From NCBI RefSeq assembly GCF_039955095.1, contig NZ_CP154878.1, positions 868,001-932,000 of the forward strand: 64,000 nucleotides of DNA, read 5' to 3'. The position numbers and the translations under genes are program-made. This DNA comes from Limosilactobacillus sp. WILCCON 0051 (GTDB lineage: Bacteria; Bacillota; Bacilli; Lactobacillales; Lactobacillaceae). Numbering within the stretch: position 1 is the first letter of the stretch; every line of letters begins with the position of its first letter. The notes under the pieces are model-generated. The model was not told the origin of the DNA. It worked only from the letters and a program-made list of their open reading frames with translations, and did no database searches. Below, in pieces: positions 62,518 through 64,000 of the stretch.

Positions 62518-63012
62518 ATGAATCAGCTGGACTTTATCTGGGCTCAGGATCCAGACGGCTATATTGGCAAAAACGGCACCATGCCATGGCATCTGCCTGC
62601 CGATTTGAAGCATTTTAAAGCCGTGACGCTCAATCATCCGGTAATTATGGGTGCCAATACGTTCAAGTCGATCGGCCGGCCACTGCCGAAACGCGAAAAT
62701 ATCGTCTTGACGCATCAAAAACTGGCCGATGACAAGATTACGGTGGTACACAGTGTCGAAGAGCTAAAGGAGCTGCTAGCGGATCGCTTGGCTGACCAGC
62801 GCTGTTTTGTCATTGGCGGAGCACAGATCTATCAAACGCTGCTGCCATTAGCTGGCGATCTTTATCGAACGGTGGTTGAACGGCGCTTTGGCGGAGATAC
62901 CAAAATGCCGGCCATTGACTATCAGGGATGGCGTTTGGCAGATGTGGAGAAAATAAAAAGCGATCAGCCGGACGTTCCCGACTGCCGCTTTGAGCATTGG
63001 ATTAAAAACTAG
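62518..63012 (+). CDS. dfrA: Dihydrofolate reductase
   Basis: Reduces dihydrofolate produced by ThyA. It is 164 residues: FIWAQDPDGYIGKNGTMPWHLPADLKHFK, VIMGANTFKSIGRPLP (NADPH site) and CFVIGGAQIYQTLLP are all conserved. This is the chromosomal lactobacillar type, not an acquired resistance form. Ends convergently with the hemolysin III-like gene, overlapping by 4 bases. Confidence 0.97.
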   Translation: MNQLDFIWAQDPDGYIGKNGTMPWHLPADLKHFKAVTLNHPVIMGANTFKSIGRPLPKRENIVLTHQKLADDKITVVHSVEELKELLADRLADQRCFVIGGAQIYQTLLPLAGDLYRTVVERRFGGDTKMPAIDYQGWRLADVEKIKSDQPDVPDCRFEHWIKN

Positions 63013-63653
63013 ACGTAAAATAGGATCGAAAAGTAGATGAATGCCGTGCCGACCATGACAAAAAGATGCCAGATCAGATGCGTGTAACGGGTTGGCATGC
63101 TGTAGAGCAGGGCGCCCAGCGTATAGGTGATGCCTCCCGCCAGCAGCAGGCCAAAGCCAATTGGTCCCAAGGCGTGCCAAAGCGGCCAAAATGCCAGCAC
63201 GCACATCCAGCCCATGATCACGTAGAAAATCGTCGACCATTTGCTCTTTTTTTGAAACCAGATGCTTTTATAGATGATGCCAGCAGCTGCCATGGCCCAG
63301 ATAATGCCAAACAGCGTCCAGCCCTGCCAGCCTTTAATGGCCACCAGACAGTATGGCGTGTAGCTGGCGGCAATGACCAGGTAGATCATATCGTGGTCCA
63401 GAATCTGAAAGACCCGTTTAGCGCGAGTAAAGATCAGCGAGTGAAACAGCGTTGAGGCTAAAAAGAACAGGACTAAAGCCGCGCCATAGATTGAAAAAGT
63501 AACGATACGCATGGGGCTGCCGGTATGGACCGCCCGCACGATCAAGATCACCAATCCGGCAATGGCCAGGGCTGCACCAACACCGTGAGTAATGGCATTG
63601 GCGATTTCAATTAAAAGAGTTTGGCGACGTGAGGTTGAATTTTTCATCTGCAA
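63009..63653 (-). CDS. Hemolysin III / adiponectin-receptor-like membrane protein
   Basis: A 214-residue integral membrane protein with seven hydrophobic segments, of the HlyIII/YqfA (PAQR) family. The metal-site motifs are visible: NAITHGVGAAL near the start, STLFHSL, ILDHDMIYLVIAASYTPYCL and the C-terminal HLIWHLFVMVG. Family members are possible zinc-dependent lipid hydrolases; hemolytic activity is not implied. The start is taken as TTG 63653, eight bases from AAAGGAGT; ATG 63647 is the alternative. Confidence 0.88.
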   Translation of the reverse strand: MQMKNSTSRRQTLLIEIANAITHGVGAALAIAGLVILIVRAVHTGSPMRIVTFSIYGAALVLFFLASTLFHSLIFTRAKRVFQILDHDMIYLVIAASYTPYCLVAIKGWQGWTLFGIIWAMAAAGIIYKSIWFQKKSKWSTIFYVIMGWMCVLAFWPLWHALGPIGFGLLLAGGITYTLGALLYSMPTRYTHLIWHLFVMVGTAFIYFSILFYV

Positions 63654-63735
63654 GCTGAATACTCCTTTCATAAAAGTGCTCGGCAATGAAATCAGCCGTT
63701 ATTTCTGCTATACTAAAGTTAATTATCAAGGCAGT

Positions 63736-63815
63736 TTGCATGCCCGGCAGACTAAGTTTATAATGTATTTAGTCTTTAAAATAATGTATCTAGTTTACGA
63801 TACTAGATACATTAT
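63736..63815 (+). promoter_or_regulatory. degV promoter with palindromic operator
   Basis: TTGCAT (63736-63741), 17-base spacer and perfect TATAAT (63759-63764). Just downstream is a perfect 14-bp inverted repeat, ATAATGTATCTAGT (63781-63794) and ACTAGATACATTAT (63802-63815), spacer TTACGAT. A third half-site TAATGTATTTAGT (63761-63773) overlaps the -10, exactly 21 bases from the next half-site (63782). This looks like a repressor operator positioned to block initiation. Confidence 0.85.
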
Positions 63816-63846
63816 ATCAAACTTGATCAGGAAGTGGGTAATTTCC

Positions 63847-64000
63847 ATGTCAAAGATTAAAATTGTGGCTGACTCTTCAGCTGGCCTTACCGATGAAGAA
63901 ATTAAAAAATATGATATTACGATCGTACCGCTGTCAGTAATGATTGACGGGACGGTTTATGTTGAACGCGAAACGATCACCAACGATCAGTTCCCAACGA
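63847..64000 (+). CDS. DegV family fatty-acid-binding protein, 3' end cut by window
   Basis: The first 51 codons of a DegV/FakB-type protein: SKIKIVADSSAGLTDEEIKKYDITIVPLSVMIDG with the phosphate/carboxylate-binding DSS motif, then ETITNDQFPT. FakB proteins bind a fatty acid and present it to the kinase FakA so that exogenous fatty acids enter phospholipid synthesis. AGGAAGTGGG precedes the ATG at 63847. It is behind the operator at 63781-63815. Confidence 0.9.
   Translation, partial: MSKIKIVADSSAGLTDEEIKKYDITIVPLSVMIDGTVYVERETITNDQFPT

Noticed and set aside
1..64000. CRISPR arrays, tRNA or rRNA genes
   Set aside because: No regularly spaced repeats and no cloverleaf or rRNA sequence recognised by eye; a tRNAscan or CRISPR finder run would settle it.

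Overview
The window is a chromosomal segment of a lactic acid bacterium, most likely a heterofermentative lactobacillus of the Limosilactobacillus type. Three things suggest this: the housekeeping gene order (rpsU-yqeY-phoH-ybeY-dgkA-era-recO-glyQS-dnaG-rpoD, and later cvfB-xerD-ribT-scpAB-rluB, recQ-ypbE-cmk-rpsA-der-hup, cca, thyA-dfrA) is that of Lactobacillaceae; dnaE is followed directly by pyk with no pfkA between them, as expected where glycolysis runs through phosphoketolase; and a complete lysine pathway of the acetylated-intermediate type is present. The species cannot be fixed from sequence reading alone.

Layout. 1-1740 is accessory: the 3' part of an IS3-type transposase, about 300 bp of non-coding DNA and an orphan tyrosine recombinase. 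1841-3596 holds nfo, rpsU and yqeY. 3704-7927 is a double insertion in the yqeY-phoH gap: an intact IS66 element with a perfect 8-bp target duplication, then an IS607-type element whose recombinase is reduced to its two ends but whose TnpB nuclease is intact. 7938-11494 is phoH-ybeY-dgkA-era-recO. A glycine T-box precedes glyQ-glyS, then dnaG-rpoD (to 18107).

18179-31118 is a biosynthetic block between rpoD and trmK. On the minus strand lie codB-codA (pyrimidine salvage, behind a PyrR-type attenuator) and lysC-dapF. On the plus strand lies lysA-dapD-dapL-dapA-dapB-aminotransferase-asd behind a lysine riboswitch. Together these two arms encode every step from aspartate to lysine.

31233-38116 holds trmK, a Nif3-like gene, pepT, an aldo/keto reductase, a low-molecular-weight phosphatase, a secreted nuclease, a small membrane protein and an alpha/beta hydrolase. 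38234-55734 is core replication, glycolysis, chromosome segregation, riboflavin uptake (FMN riboswitch), RecQ, ribosomal and GTPase genes ending at hup. 55933-64000 holds a TPR protein, a degenerate recombinase-like gene, cca, an ABC-F ATPase, thyA-dfrA, a hemolysin-III family protein and the start of a degV gene behind a striking palindromic operator.

The most interesting points are: the IS607-type insertion that separates phoH from its promoter and ribosome binding site and places phoH leader DNA where the TnpB guide should be; a XerD orthologue lacking the catalytic histidine, plus a second, more degenerate Xer-like protein; PyrR-type control of cytosine salvage; the degV operator; and an unassigned structured element near 37.1-37.2 kb. 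No tRNA, rRNA or CRISPR array was recognised.
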